64,000 nt of DNA from Bacteroidales bacterium (GTDB lineage Bacteria > Bacteroidota > Bacteroidia > Bacteroidales > Paludibacteraceae), in assembly GCA_015061165.1 (NCBI GenBank), contig SUXC01000010.1, positions 1-64,000 of the forward strand, written 5' to 3'. Shown one piece after another: positions 50,428 through 61,300 of this stretch (positions are counted from its first letter, which is position 1; every line of letters starts with the position of its first letter). A program made the position numbers and the translations under genes. The notes below the pieces were generated by a model, which was given only the letters and a program-made list of their open reading frames with translations, did no database searches and had not been told where the DNA came from.

Positions 50428-51188
50428 AGGAATATAGATTCAATAGGATAGTTGTATAGCACGCAACCATTCCATAACAGGTTGGCGATGGCAAGGATGA
50501 TAGTTGTTATCAAATAAAAGACTCCGCTACCTACGGAGGGTTTGCGCAGTGGCAGTAGGATCATTAGTGTGGTTGCAAGGAATATTGCGCCAAAGAGTAG
50601 CCATTGCCACCCTGATAGTTGCGGTATGTTCTCCATCCAAATTGCTTCTAACCAACCCTTGTAATGTAATATGACCATTAATACGATGCGTACTGCAATG
50701 GCAATGAGTGATGCAAACCATACGCGCCATGTCATTTGTCGTTTGGCGATGAGATACCCCCATAGCATCATAACACCTGTGAAGAGGATGGAGGGAACCA
50801 CTGCCACTATGCAGCATATCAGTGTAGCCAAAAAGGCTTCTTCGGTGGCTTGGTGTTGGTAGTCCATATTCAGTAATACCAGCAATGCCAATAGCAGCCC
50901 CATAATAGTAAGTTGCGCTTGCCAATAGGTGTGCAGGGCAGGTATGGCAGACATAGCCAACCAATAGGTGCTACCCACAAAAGGCGAGGGCAGGTTGGTC
51001 TCTCTACCCTTGTAGAAGTATCGGGTTATCAGTAGTGTGTTGAGAACAACCAATACAAGTGTGGTGATTAACCATGTGATATTCTCCTGCCTTAGGAACG
51101 AAGGCACCCACATAGCCACGCCAAGAACGATTAGGATAATCGTTCTCAGCATGCTATCTTGGGCTATGTTCTTTAGGAAGTATCTCAT
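50424..51188 (-). CDS. Polytopic inner-membrane protein, unrecognised
   Basis: 254 aa from ATG 51188; the 15 residues of the longer frame are encoded by an intergenic TTTACAC repeat. Seven or so hydrophobic helices ('IILIVLGVAMWVPSF', 'ITWLITTLVLVVLNTLLIT', 'LIAIAVRIVLMVILHY', 'GVFYLITTIILAIANLLW') with short loops. The stop overlaps the GHL10 start by four bases. I cannot assign a family. It might belong with cell-wall synthesis or export. Confidence 0.75.
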   Translation of the reverse strand: MRYFLKNIAQDSMLRTIILIVLGVAMWVPSFLRQENITWLITTLVLVVLNTLLITRYFYKGRETNLPSPFVGSTYWLAMSAIPALHTYWQAQLTIMGLLLALLVLLNMDYQHQATEEAFLATLICCIVAVVPSILFTGVMMLWGYLIAKRQMTWRVWFASLIAIAVRIVLMVILHYKGWLEAIWMENIPQLSGWQWLLFGAIFLATTLMILLPLRKPSVGSGVFYLITTIILAIANLLWNGCVLYNYPIESIFL

Positions 51189-51236
51189 GGGTGGTGTAAG
51201 GCGTAAAGTGTAAAGTGTAGAGTGTAAAGGCAAGGG
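51189..51236. repeat. TTTACAC-type intergenic repeat
   Basis: GGTGTAAGGCGTAAAGTGTA followed by AAGTGTAGAGTGTAAAGG. The same low-complexity text appears near 998-1012, 16620-16645 and 29199-29216. Confidence 0.5.
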
Positions 51237-53327
51237 TTAGAATCCGCAGCGCTTCATGTGGTGCTTAGGATCGGCGTCCTTGCCACGGAACTCTTGGTAG
51301 AGCAGTGCTGCGTCGCGTGTGCCACCTTGCTCCAAGAGGTGTGCGAACTTCTTAGCCATCTCAGGGTTGAAGATGTCGCCTGTCTCCTCGAATGCAGCAA
51401 AGGCATCAGCATCCAATACGGCTGCCCATGTGTAGCTGTAGTAGCCAGCAGCGTAACCCGTAGTGAAGATATGGTTGTAGAAGGTAGAACGGTAGCGAGT
51501 AATGATCTCTGGTATCATCTGCATGTTCTTCATCGACTCTGCCTCGAATGCGTTCACATCAAATGGCTCGGTGGTAGTCATCTTGTGATAGTCCATATCG
51601 AGGATGGATGAACTGAGCAACTCGGTTTGTACGAAACCTTGGTTGAAGGTGCCTGCCTTGTTGATTTTTGCCACTAACTCCTCTGGAATGAGTTCGCCAG
51701 TCTGATAGTGGAACGCGTAGGTCTTGAGTACCTCTGGGTGGTAGCAGTAGTTCTCCATGAATTGGCTTGGCAACTCCACGAAGTCGCGTGGGGTGTTGGT
51801 ACCTGCAAGCGATTGGTAGGTAGCTTTGGACATGAGGCCGTGGAGTGCGTGACCAAACTCGTGGAAGAGGGTCTCTACATCGTCCATAGAGAGAAGCGAT
51901 GGGTTGCCAGCGGTAGGTTTGTTGAAGTTACCTACGTTGATGATGACAGGGCGGTGGTCCACGCCATTGGCATCCACGTATTGGTTGCAGATATTGTTCA
52001 TCCATGCACCTGGACGTTTGCCAGCGCGTGGGAAGTAGTCGGTATAGAGGATACCTACGAGGCTGCCGTCAGCGTAAGTTACTTTGAAGACCTCTACCTC
52101 TGGGTTATATACTGGCATGTTCTCCAATTTCTCGAAGTTGAGGCCGAAGAGTTTGTTTGCCAAACCAAAGGCACCCTTGCGCACATTGTTGAGTTCGAAG
52201 TATGGCTTGAGTTCTTCCTCGTTGAGGGCGTATTTCTCTACGCGCAGTTTCTCGGCGTAGTACCACCAGTCCCATGGTTGGAGTTTCTCGCCTGGCAGGT
52301 CTTTGTCCATCAATTTTTGCAGTTCTGCTGCTTCGCGTTTAGCCGCTGCGAGACTTGGACCCCATACAGACTGGAGGAAGGCGTCCACGGTCTTGGCATC
52401 GTGTGCCATGCAGTCTGCGAGGATATAGTCTGCAGGGTTGGTGTAGCCAAAGAGTTGTGCTTTCTCCACGCGCAGTTGCATGATCTTTACAATAATATCC
52501 TTGTTGTCGTTCTCGTTGTCGTGGTTGCCACGGGTGGTGTACGCCATGAGGAGTTCTTTGCGCAGTTCGCGGTTCTCGCAGTATTGGAGTACTGGGGTGA
52601 AGCTGGTGCGTTTAGGGGTGAAGAGCCATGCCTCTGGGCGACCTGCTGCCACGGCCTCTTCTTTGGCTGCGGCTTTCGCGCTCTCAGGAAGACCCTTGAG
52701 TTCAGCCTCGTCGGTAATGAAGAGTTGGTAGGCGTTGGTCTCTGCTACGACATTGTTGCTAAATTTCAGTTCCAGCAGACCGAGTTCTTGGTTGATCTCT
52801 TTGAGGCGTGATTTCTTGTCCTCTGGCAGGTTGGCACCGTTGTTGGCAAAGGACTTGAAGGTCTCGGTCAGCAGACGCATCTGCTCATCGTTGAGACCAA
52901 GACTTTCTCTTTGCTCATATACGGCTTTCACGCGTTGGAAGAGCGCATCGTTGAGGATAATGCCGTCGCTGAGTGCGGAGAGTTTGGGAGATAGTTCTGC
53001 AGCGATAGCGTTCATCTCATCGTTGCCGTCTGCCTCGATGACATTGAAGAATACACCTACTACTTTGTTCAGCAGTCCACCTGCACGGTCGAGTGCCTCA
53101 ATGGTGTTGGCGAAAGTAGGTGCTTCGGGGTTGTTGGCGATAGCGGCAATCTCTGCCTCGTTTTCTGCGATGGCTTTCTCAAAAGCAGGCAGATAGTGTT
53201 CGATTTTGACTTTGTCGAAAGCAGGTACACCGAAAGGTGTGTTCTGCTCAACGAGCAATGGGTTTTCGTTTTTGGTACATGCCATAAGCGATACGAGCGC
53301 AAGGCTCAATAATAGGATTTTTTTCAT
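51237..53327 (-). CDS. M3-family metallopeptidase lipoprotein (Dcp-like)
   Basis: 696 aa. Lipobox LMAC near residue 17, then the long helical body and the zinc site 'METLFHEFGHALHGLMS' region (HEFGH) with Glu downstream in 'FVELPSQFMENY'. 'YFPRAGKRPGAWMNNICNQY' and 'FTTGYAAGYYSYTWA' are typical of dipeptidyl carboxypeptidase/oligopeptidase A enzymes. It should digest oligopeptides on the periplasmic side or at the outer membrane. Confidence 0.94.
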   Translation of the reverse strand: MKKILLLSLALVSLMACTKNENPLLVEQNTPFGVPAFDKVKIEHYLPAFEKAIAENEAEIAAIANNPEAPTFANTIEALDRAGGLLNKVVGVFFNVIEADGNDEMNAIAAELSPKLSALSDGIILNDALFQRVKAVYEQRESLGLNDEQMRLLTETFKSFANNGANLPEDKKSRLKEINQELGLLELKFSNNVVAETNAYQLFITDEAELKGLPESAKAAAKEEAVAAGRPEAWLFTPKRTSFTPVLQYCENRELRKELLMAYTTRGNHDNENDNKDIIVKIMQLRVEKAQLFGYTNPADYILADCMAHDAKTVDAFLQSVWGPSLAAAKREAAELQKLMDKDLPGEKLQPWDWWYYAEKLRVEKYALNEEELKPYFELNNVRKGAFGLANKLFGLNFEKLENMPVYNPEVEVFKVTYADGSLVGILYTDYFPRAGKRPGAWMNNICNQYVDANGVDHRPVIINVGNFNKPTAGNPSLLSMDDVETLFHEFGHALHGLMSKATYQSLAGTNTPRDFVELPSQFMENYCYHPEVLKTYAFHYQTGELIPEELVAKINKAGTFNQGFVQTELLSSSILDMDYHKMTTTEPFDVNAFEAESMKNMQMIPEIITRYRSTFYNHIFTTGYAAGYYSYTWAAVLDADAFAAFEETGDIFNPEMAKKFAHLLEQGGTRDAALLYQEFRGKDADPKHHMKRCGF

Positions 53328-53343
53328 TGTGGTTATTGTTTTG

Positions 53344-56214
53344 TTATTGTATCTTCACGTTTTTGCGCATGGATTCGCGTATCATGCTGCGTATTTCGGC
53401 GGACTGGGTATCCACTTTGCGGTGGAAGAGTGGTTTGAAGTCTTTGGCGAATCGGCAGGGGGCGAGTTTGATGTTCAGGTCGTCTAAGTTACCCGATACG
53501 TTCACGCCTAAGTATATGGGCGAGAGGACATTCACATCGTAGTTGAAGGTCATGTCCAGGTTGTGTCGTCCGCCCAATGCCACCATATAGTTGTCGATGG
53601 ATACGCAGAATGGATATACATCTATTTCTTTCTTGTAAATGGTCATTTCTGCCGATATGCTATCCACCTTGTTTTCTGTTTTCTTGCTAAACATCAGCAG
53701 TTTGGATATGGTGCTGAAGGTTTCGTTGTCCATGACCACGAGGTCTTTGCCGAATATGCTGGCAGCACCGCGAATAGTGGAGGGTTTGATTTGGTATTGT
53801 GCGTTGGTGTAGGTCTCGGCTGCCAGATGGAACTCGGCTTCGCCCTTGAAGGAGCGGAGCATAGGCATCATGGAATCGATTTGCGGAATCATGTTCACCA
53901 GTTCTTGGATATTGACGTCCAGCATGTGGTAGTCGAAGCCCACGTATATGTGATTGCGTCGTGGAGTGCGGTACATGGCAGTGAGTTGCAGTTTGGCTGC
54001 ATTGCAGATGAAGCCCATCTCTTCGAGTACGAGTGTACCGTCCTTGACGTATATTCTTCCGCCCAAGTTGGTGGCTGTCTGATTGAACAAATGTGCTTTC
54101 TTGATTTGGGTGTTGAGTGTCAGGTTCACATTGGTGGGCACGAGGAATGGTTCTGCGGCTTCGCTCGGTGAATCACCGTCGGTGGATGGTGTCGGCGAAG
54201 CCGAGGTGGTGTCGTTTTGCGCTGTGGATTCTTCCTCTGAGCCTTGGTCAGCCGAGAGGAGTGCCAGTAGTTCGTTGGCATCGGTTTGTTCGCTGATGAA
54301 GGTCATTTCGCCTTCCAGCGTACCTTTCTCGCGTAGCCAGCGACCGATGTTGCGCAACTCGCCTGTGAGTGCGAAGTCGGAGTTGCCGATGATGAGTTTG
54401 GATTGCTCGATTTTGCACTCGCGGTTGGTATAGGCAAAGTCTATCTCGGGTATTTCTATGTTTTGTTCCCAATCTGCCAGATTTACCTTGGCATGTTGCA
54501 TGCTTATGGATAGGCGTGGGTTCCATTTCAGCAATAGGTTGTCGCCTCCTTTGGCGTTGTAGCGTGCTGCGGCTTCTATGCTGATTTGTTGGGTATTGAG
54601 GTTTGCTATGTTGGGCATTTGTGCATCCACTTGGTTGGACTGTAGGGTGGCTTTGAGGCGTGGTGCTTGCAGTTGTGCGGTGAGGGTAGAGGCCTGAATG
54701 TCGGCTTGCATGTCGGTGTAATGTCCCGACAACCTATTAAACGCGATGCGCGCGTCCACGACAGGCATCACAGTGGTGTCTGTGGTGTGGTATGCCACGT
54801 ATGCCTGTATATCGGGTTGGTCAATCACTACCTCCATGCTATCCATGGCAGCGTGCAGGGACTCTGTTGATTGCAGGGATAGGGTAGCGTGCCAAAGTGG
54901 GTTGTCGCCCAAAATGTTGTTGGCTTCTATGGCTATGTGTGTGTTGCCCAAGTCTGCCTGTAGGGGTTGTGCCATACGGATGTCTGCGCCATCGGTGTGG
55001 AGGGTGGCTTGCAGCCAGTCCACCTCTTGGCGTGAGGGTTGGCTGTTGGGTATTTGGAATGTCAGACGGTTATTAGGCAGTTTGGCTGCTATTCCATTGG
55101 CGTTGTACGCTATGCCCATCAGTTGCAGGTTGCCTGCCACTTTACCTTTGTGCAAGTTCATCTCCATCAGGTCATCCAGATACATTTGCACGCTTGCTGT
55201 ACCTTTCACGCGCCCTGCCACCTGCATGTCTTTGGGCAAGAACTGTCTGACATCGGCTATCCGCACGTCCATATTGGCGGATAGGTTCGCCCACAGGTTG
55301 CCCAATGGGTCTTTGACTTCGCCTTGTGCTTGCAGGGTGATCTGTTTGGTGTGGGCAGCGAGGTTGTGAATGGTTACGCTGGAGGCGTTGCCGTTGGCCA
55401 TGTTGATAGCAGCCGTAGCATCCAAAGATGCTGAGCCACCCTGAATGAGTTGCGCTATGTCCTTGGGCAGTGTGAATGGCAAGAGAGGCATGACGGTGTC
55501 CACTGGCCAGTCGTTGAGCGTTAGGCGCATGTTCGTTTGCAGGGTGTCGCCTATCTCTGCCCAACCGTCAATAGCCAATTGCAGGGAGTTGGTCGTCAGT
55601 TGCGCATGGTGTAGTGCCACGCGCATTCCTACCATGTCAATGGCCGTCTGTATAGCAGTCTGATGTAGGGATATATCCATCGTGTCTGGCTCACTCTTGT
55701 AGCGTAGCGACTTCGCAGACACAATCAACTCTCCCACCGCAATCTTATCGAAAGGCAATACGAAGGCGGTGGTATCTTCGGTTGTGGTGTCTTGGGGTAG
55801 TGCCAACACATCGTAGTTGGCAGTGCCATCGGCTGCTACGTAGATATTTGCCTGCATGTCGGGCATAGAGAGGGTAGGGATGGATAGGGTGTGCTCGTTG
55901 AGCAGTGCCATGACGTCCACGCTTGTTACGGCATGGGGTACGCTGAGCACGGTGTCGCTGGGTGCTCCTTCCACAGGATTGACTACGGTTAGGCTGTCAA
56001 TTGCCAACCCGAAATGCGGGAAGGTGGAGAAGAAGGTCAGTTCTACCTTGCCGATATGATGCTCGCACTTCACATACTCGCTTGCCACATTGCGCACGAT
56101 TGGGGTCAAGCGTTCGGGGGTGAATACCACCCATAGTGCTGAGCCTATTGCTAGTGCCAACAATAGGATGATACAGCCCAATGTGATGCCGAATATTTTG
56201 AGTGCTTTTTTCAT
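53344..56214 (-). CDS. AsmA-family envelope protein
   Basis: 956 aa. An N-terminal transmembrane anchor ('IFGITLGCIILLLALAIGSA') is followed by the AsmA start pattern 'PIVRNVASEYVKCEHHIGKV' and 'TFFSTFPHFGLAIDSLTVV'. A long beta-taco body and an AsmA-type C-terminal part ('GAASIFGKDLVVMDNETFS', 'NLDMTFNYDVNVLSPIYLGV') complete it. AsmA-like proteins bridge inner and outer membrane for lipid transport. It lies 16 bases upstream of the M3 peptidase gene, so the two are probably co-transcribed. Confidence 0.9.
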   Translation of the reverse strand: MKKALKIFGITLGCIILLLALAIGSALWVVFTPERLTPIVRNVASEYVKCEHHIGKVELTFFSTFPHFGLAIDSLTVVNPVEGAPSDTVLSVPHAVTSVDVMALLNEHTLSIPTLSMPDMQANIYVAADGTANYDVLALPQDTTTEDTTAFVLPFDKIAVGELIVSAKSLRYKSEPDTMDISLHQTAIQTAIDMVGMRVALHHAQLTTNSLQLAIDGWAEIGDTLQTNMRLTLNDWPVDTVMPLLPFTLPKDIAQLIQGGSASLDATAAINMANGNASSVTIHNLAAHTKQITLQAQGEVKDPLGNLWANLSANMDVRIADVRQFLPKDMQVAGRVKGTASVQMYLDDLMEMNLHKGKVAGNLQLMGIAYNANGIAAKLPNNRLTFQIPNSQPSRQEVDWLQATLHTDGADIRMAQPLQADLGNTHIAIEANNILGDNPLWHATLSLQSTESLHAAMDSMEVVIDQPDIQAYVAYHTTDTTVMPVVDARIAFNRLSGHYTDMQADIQASTLTAQLQAPRLKATLQSNQVDAQMPNIANLNTQQISIEAAARYNAKGGDNLLLKWNPRLSISMQHAKVNLADWEQNIEIPEIDFAYTNRECKIEQSKLIIGNSDFALTGELRNIGRWLREKGTLEGEMTFISEQTDANELLALLSADQGSEEESTAQNDTTSASPTPSTDGDSPSEAAEPFLVPTNVNLTLNTQIKKAHLFNQTATNLGGRIYVKDGTLVLEEMGFICNAAKLQLTAMYRTPRRNHIYVGFDYHMLDVNIQELVNMIPQIDSMMPMLRSFKGEAEFHLAAETYTNAQYQIKPSTIRGAASIFGKDLVVMDNETFSTISKLLMFSKKTENKVDSISAEMTIYKKEIDVYPFCVSIDNYMVALGGRHNLDMTFNYDVNVLSPIYLGVNVSGNLDDLNIKLAPCRFAKDFKPLFHRKVDTQSAEIRSMIRESMRKNVKIQ

Positions 56215-56232
56215 ATCTGCGTAGTAAATAGG

Positions 56233-56655
56233 TTAGTTCTTCTCTACTACTTTGTCAAACGAATGTGTAGTACCGAAGTTGTCTTTGTACTGTAACTCGG
56301 TGTCGGTGAGTTTGGTAACAACATATATTTTGGGTACTTCTGCGCCACCGTTGTCCATGAGGTGAATCTCGGTGAGGTCGCTTTTCACGAGTTTGTATTT
56401 GAACCAACCATTGCCGTATGGCAGGAGGTCTGACTCGAATATGTCTTCGCTCTCATCCCACTCGCTACCGTATTTGTACTCGCCTGTGTTGTCTTTCTCG
56501 CTGGTGAAGCGCACGTATGCTTCGGTGCCTGTCTCTTGCCAGAGACCGAGGAGGTCGTTCTCTACAAAAGTAGGTTCTTCGCTCGAACCAAAGCATGAGG
56601 TCATAGCAATAGCAACGGTTGCTATGATGCTAAAAAATACAATTTTCTTTTTCAT
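56233..56655 (-). CDS. Small lipocalin-like lipoprotein
   Basis: 140 aa. Lipobox MTSC (Cys21), then a beta-rich fold opening with 'NDLLGLWQETGTEAYVRFTS' and closing with 'KLTDTELQYKDNFG', the usual pattern of short Bacteroidetes lipocalin-like proteins. Function unknown. It precedes the AsmA gene by 18 bases and has a promoter at 56699. Confidence 0.78.
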   Translation of the reverse strand: MKKKIVFFSIIATVAIAMTSCFGSSEEPTFVENDLLGLWQETGTEAYVRFTSEKDNTGEYKYGSEWDESEDIFESDLLPYGNGWFKYKLVKSDLTEIHLMDNGGAEVPKIYVVTKLTDTELQYKDNFGTTHSFDKVVEKN

Positions 56656-56698
56656 ATATTTCTAAAATATTCTAACGCATTGTATAAGAAATCGCCGA

Positions 56699-56730
56699 CA
56701 AAGTTACACTTTTTTTTTCAAATACACAAA
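56699..56730 (-). promoter_or_regulatory. Promoter of the lipoprotein-AsmA-M3 group
   Basis: TAACTTTG (minus, 56699-56706) with TTTG 20 bases upstream (56727-56730). Confidence 0.7.
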
Positions 56731-56844
56731 TATCTATGATATTATGTGTGTTTTTTATGAAAAAATAGTTCGTTATATCATTTCCGTTGTGATAACTCTT
56801 GTTGTGCTACTATTTCTGCATGTGTTCTACATAATTACACAAAA

Positions 56845-56876
56845 CTCTCGCCCAATTCACACGGAACTGGGCGAGG
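56845..56876 (-). terminator. Hairpin terminator after the 331-aa T9SS protein
   Basis: CTCGCCCA (56847-56854) and TGGGCGAG (56868-56875), followed on the minus strand by AGTTTTGTG. Confidence 0.6.
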
Positions 56877-56918
56877 GGTGTATAGTCTTTTAACGGGGGA
56901 TAATGGGTGTATGTTTAT

Positions 56919-57914
56919 CTACATCTTTATCACCACTTGTTGCACTAATTGGTCATCTGCATGGATATACAGGGTGTATTCGCCTTGCATCCATCCGCTC
57001 ATGTTGATTTGAATCAGGTGCTCGCCTGCGGATTCTGTGCGTGCAGATGTGGAGTACATAGGCTGTCCAAGTGGGTTATGAAGATGCATATATACCGTAG
57101 CATCTTGTACCAATGTATAGCGCACTTGCAAATCCGTTTGTACAGGGTTAGGCAGATACGATAAGTCTGTTAATAGTACTGGGGCTATATCTTCTGCGGT
57201 TTCATCTACTACTGGTGCCAACTCATCAGGTGTGGAGGCAGTAGTATCTTCTACATGATAGTAGAACGATGTCTGGAATGCCAACTGCATGCTGTCTTCT
57301 ACCATCTCGTAGGCGGTTACGCTCTCAAAAACGGGGATATAGGACTCCGCAGCAAACCACTGGTATTTATCCACCAACATGGCGGTACTATCCAAACCAC
57401 TTTCTATGTATTGGCGTTGGCTATGCACGCGCAGCACTTGCTCGTAAGTCTTATCGGGCAGGATGAGTTTGCCCTGTGCATCCACCTCTATGGTGTTCGT
57501 ACCCGAGAGGGTCATTGGTATGCGATGCCCGTACTCGCCTTTGGCTGCAAAGGTGGTAGTGAGGGTATCGCCATAGCGCAATGGTAGGTGCAAGACCGCT
57601 TCGGGCTGGGTGTATCGCACAAAGGTGGTTGGGTTTTCATACCCCGTGCGCCAAATGGTATCGGCGGTGAGGGTATAGTAGTAACGTGTACGATGCTCGG
57701 TAGCACACCATTGGTGCATATAGTTGCTATCGGGTATGGAATACGCTACGGTGTACTCCTCGTTGATTGGACTCAGCATACCAAAATCCCATGTCAATTC
57801 CTTGCCACTGGCACCTGGGTCTTTGTATGCCACTTGTTGTTTGATATAGGTGTTTTCTTCTGCGTATAGTGTTGATATACAGATAGAAAATATTATTAAA
57901 AGTTTTGATTTCAT
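56919..57914 (-). CDS. Secreted protein with type IX sorting domain
   Basis: 331 aa. Signal peptide (1-18), a body rich in Thr and Tyr without a recognised domain ('KELTWDFGMLSPINEEYTVA', 'EAVLHLPLRYGDTLTTTFA'), then a clear sorting domain: 'YLPNPVQTDLQVRYTLVQD', 'VYMHLHNPLGQPMYST', 'GWMQGEYTLYIHADDQLVQQ', ending 'VVIKM'. The body resembles the common Bacteroidetes proteins that measure or coat the surface, but no activity can be assigned. Confidence 0.82.
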   Translation of the reverse strand: MKSKLLIIFSICISTLYAEENTYIKQQVAYKDPGASGKELTWDFGMLSPINEEYTVAYSIPDSNYMHQWCATEHRTRYYYTLTADTIWRTGYENPTTFVRYTQPEAVLHLPLRYGDTLTTTFAAKGEYGHRIPMTLSGTNTIEVDAQGKLILPDKTYEQVLRVHSQRQYIESGLDSTAMLVDKYQWFAAESYIPVFESVTAYEMVEDSMQLAFQTSFYYHVEDTTASTPDELAPVVDETAEDIAPVLLTDLSYLPNPVQTDLQVRYTLVQDATVYMHLHNPLGQPMYSTSARTESAGEHLIQINMSGWMQGEYTLYIHADDQLVQQVVIKM

Positions 57915-58012
57915 AACTTAAAATATTTATTTTGAAACAAATAGTCCATTAAGATTCTTAATAATTAATTTCTTCTATTAGCCCATGCTCATCAGGTAAG
58001 TATATACTAGTA

Positions 58013-58324
58013 CTAAGCCAAAACCGTGTATCTAAAGTCATGTCCCAAATCATTTAAGAAATCTTTTACGTTGCATAAGAAAGCTACTCCTTGTTCATCG
58101 GGTTCATATTTTAAGTATAAACTAATTAGAAATCCATTTGTTGCATGTGGATAATAAGTCGTTAATTGTCCATTTTCAATGGCTGATAAATACATATTGA
58201 TTTTCTCCTGTAGCATATATAGATGAGATGCACTGCCCCACTGAAGATGATCAGAAATAGATAGCACTTTTTTGCCACTTTCTTCTGAAATATAATCTAT
58301 TATATTTTGCTTTTCTACGGACAT
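58013..58324 (-). CDS. DUF6572-like immunity protein
   Basis: 103 aa, one base after the RHS gene stop. 'KVLSISDHLQWGSASHLYML', 'QEKINMYLSAIENGQL' and 'YLKYEPDEQGVAFLCNVKD' match the DUF6572 pattern I associate with immunity proteins next to polymorphic toxins. It probably binds and blocks the nuclease-like C terminus of the upstream RHS protein. The pairing rests on position and family memory. Confidence 0.72.
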   Translation of the reverse strand: MSVEKQNIIDYISEESGKKVLSISDHLQWGSASHLYMLQEKINMYLSAIENGQLTTYYPHATNGFLISLYLKYEPDEQGVAFLCNVKDFLNDLGHDFRYTVLA

Positions 58325-58325
58325 A

Positions 58326-61300
58326 TTAATAATTTAAATTATCGGGTTTAACAATATCTACTTTTGTCGGTGGGATATGTGAACCATGTGGTAATCCAAT
58401 ATCATTGCCTTTATTCCCCCTTATCGTACCACCGCTTTGTTCAATTTGTGGATGTGCTTTTTTTTGATTGGGAGTTAACGAGGCTGTTGTTGAACTTTTA
58501 GCTTCAGTTAATTTGAGTTCTCCATCTTTGATAGAAACAAAATCCATTCTTGTTTTAGTTCCATCTGCTACTTCTATTGTGACCTGACTAGCTTTGTTCT
58601 TTCCAATAATTTCCCCCACTTGATGTTCAAAATCACGACCCTTTTGGGCATTTTCCATAAGAATACTCGTTTTGGAAACTTTGTTAGTTTCGCTAACTTT
58701 GTCTGCAAATCGAACAGCATCAATCGCAACACTTGCACCACCTGGAACAATAGGTAAAGCGACAGCAGCTAAATCAAGTACGATTCCTATTCCATCAACG
58801 ATAGCGTCTTTAATATTATGTTCTCTAACATTAGTACTCAGACTACTTATGCCCATCGCAACACTAGCTGCATCCCACGCCGATTCAATCCACTTACCAT
58901 TGCGATCAACATGCTTGATAGGATTATTCCCGCACCACGCATAAGGTGAGGTGGAATAATACTTCTCCGCCAATGGATCCATTGTGGTAGTGCGACAGAT
59001 TGCAGGATAGTACCAACGTGCTTTGCTGTCATACTCATCCAAGCCGTGCATCTCCACAAATTCTTTGCCGTTGTATTTCCATGGTTGCTCTGATGCACCT
59101 GCTGTCTCCGCCCATGGCAAACCAGATGGATAATACTGCATGCGCTGGATACACTCTTTATACCCCGCTTCGGGGTGTACATACGTCTCGCGAACATTAC
59201 CCAAAAGGTCCTTAATGTAATAGAAATGGTAGTGCTCCTCTAGTCCATAATAGCGAATATACCCCTCTGGATTGTGCACAAATTCTATGCCATACGCATC
59301 ATTATTGTTCGCTGTATATACAATATTATTATGAAAAGCATCACGAGTGATGTAAAAAATCTCTGGACGTTTAGGACTTGATAGCACATTACCCAGTGGT
59401 ACGGTGGTAGTACTTTTCTTAGTAAGGTATTTGGTTTCTAAACGATTTCCAGTAGCATCGTAGCGATGTATAATTAAATTGCCGTTCGTAAACTGAATGG
59501 TATCAGGCAGGTTCAATAGATTATAGCGTATAGCTGCAATACCACGGTCTTGATCGTAAATCATATTACCGTTAGCATCATAAGCGAAATCGTCTCCCTC
59601 TGTGTTGTTATCGTGATATTGCTTCGTTGCATATTCATACGAGCCAAAACCATTATCATCTACATTTACCAATTGATTACCATCGTAAGTGAGGTGCAGA
59701 TAGTTCATCAAATCATAGTTATCCCAACGAGTAAGGTTAGTAACATTGCCTTGAGCATCATAACTAAAACTTTCGGAATACAAATAATCAACATTTAGCG
59801 AAGCATTGAGAATACTATAGTTTGACACCAATCTATTCATTTTATCATAACGATATACATAGCCATTGGTTTGATCACCATACGTCCATGTAGTGGCAGA
59901 GATATTGCCGTTGTATAAACCACCTGACAAATCACTTGCAATAGGACAAGATTGGTGATAATAATATTTTTGTTCGTAGCCAGAAGATTTAATTTGTGTG
60001 ATTTGATTGCGAATGTCATAATTAAATGCTACACTATCAATACCACCATGTATATGACGGCTTCGGACTCGCCCCAATTCATCATAGTGATAGGATTGGA
60101 GTACGACAGGCGATTCGTTGTTGAATGTATATGTGGTAGTCAATGGTCGGTTGGCATGGTCGTAGGCATATTGGTAATGTTCGGTCGTTGTCAATCCATT
60201 AGTGGTAGATTGGTTTGACCACGTATCCGTGATGTTACTAACGAAATCGTACTTAGTAGATAGTACATCATATCCGCCTAAATGATTAGTGGATCGACGT
60301 TGAATCTCGCGACCACGATAATCGTAGTAATATACTGTTTCGGAATAACCTTCTGTACCTGTTAAATAATAAGTGCGAGTACCTGTTAGCAACCCTTTTG
60401 CATTGGCACAGGTATCATTATCATCAAAAGCAGCAAAGGTCATATGATTACGCACGGAGTCTGCCATTAAATCTAAAAACTCGTAAGTATCGTAGTAGTT
60501 AACGGTAAGCAATTCTATTGGGCAGTTATGAAAGAATCCTCGCGAGTATCCTGTATTTGCCATTGGATGGGTTTGGGGCTCTGTGGAAAAATGTTCTAAC
60601 ATATACCATTCCTTGAAGGCAGTGAGATAATTTTCATACGTATCATTCACTTTAATCTCAGCAGTATATATCAATCTGCGCAATTCATCGTATTTATACA
60701 CAGTCCAATAAGTGCCTCTTTGGCGTTGAGTACCAGTTTGGCTCATAACAAGCGTATTTGTAATATCATAGACCATGAAGGTCGGTTCACAACCTGGTAA
60801 GCGTTTGTAGATTTGATTGCCGCGGCTATCATATTTATATACGTATGCATATTTTTTCAGTACATCTGTAGTGTCGCTGTATGTACCATTGGCGATTTGA
60901 TTGGCTGCTAATGGTGGAAGGACATAGCAGAGTTGGTTTAAATCGTTGTACACATAGTATGTGGCGGCATTATCTAATTTCTCCATAACCACTTGGTCTT
61001 GCAAATTAGTATATACTATTTTTTTATTATTATCTTCGTCTTTCGTTTCCTTAACAAGTAACCTTTTAGGATAATAATAACCATTATTGCATAGTGAGCC
61101 ATTAACTGTTACATGAAATAGTTTTACTTCGCATGAATCGTTTCCACGAGAGACATATTGTGTTTTATGTGCTCCCATATCAATTCCTGCTTTTTGGATA
61201 CTTGTTAATTCATTCTTTGTCGTACCATTATCCCACGTTGCATTGCTATATCCCTGTTCTATAAAAGGACGTGTATCAGCACTATAGAATTGTTCTGCAT

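Noticed and set aside
51708..52811. Plus-strand ORF of 367 codons
   Set aside because: Antisense to the M3 peptidase, whose motifs are unmistakable. Low-complexity Val/Glu composition typical of a shadow frame.
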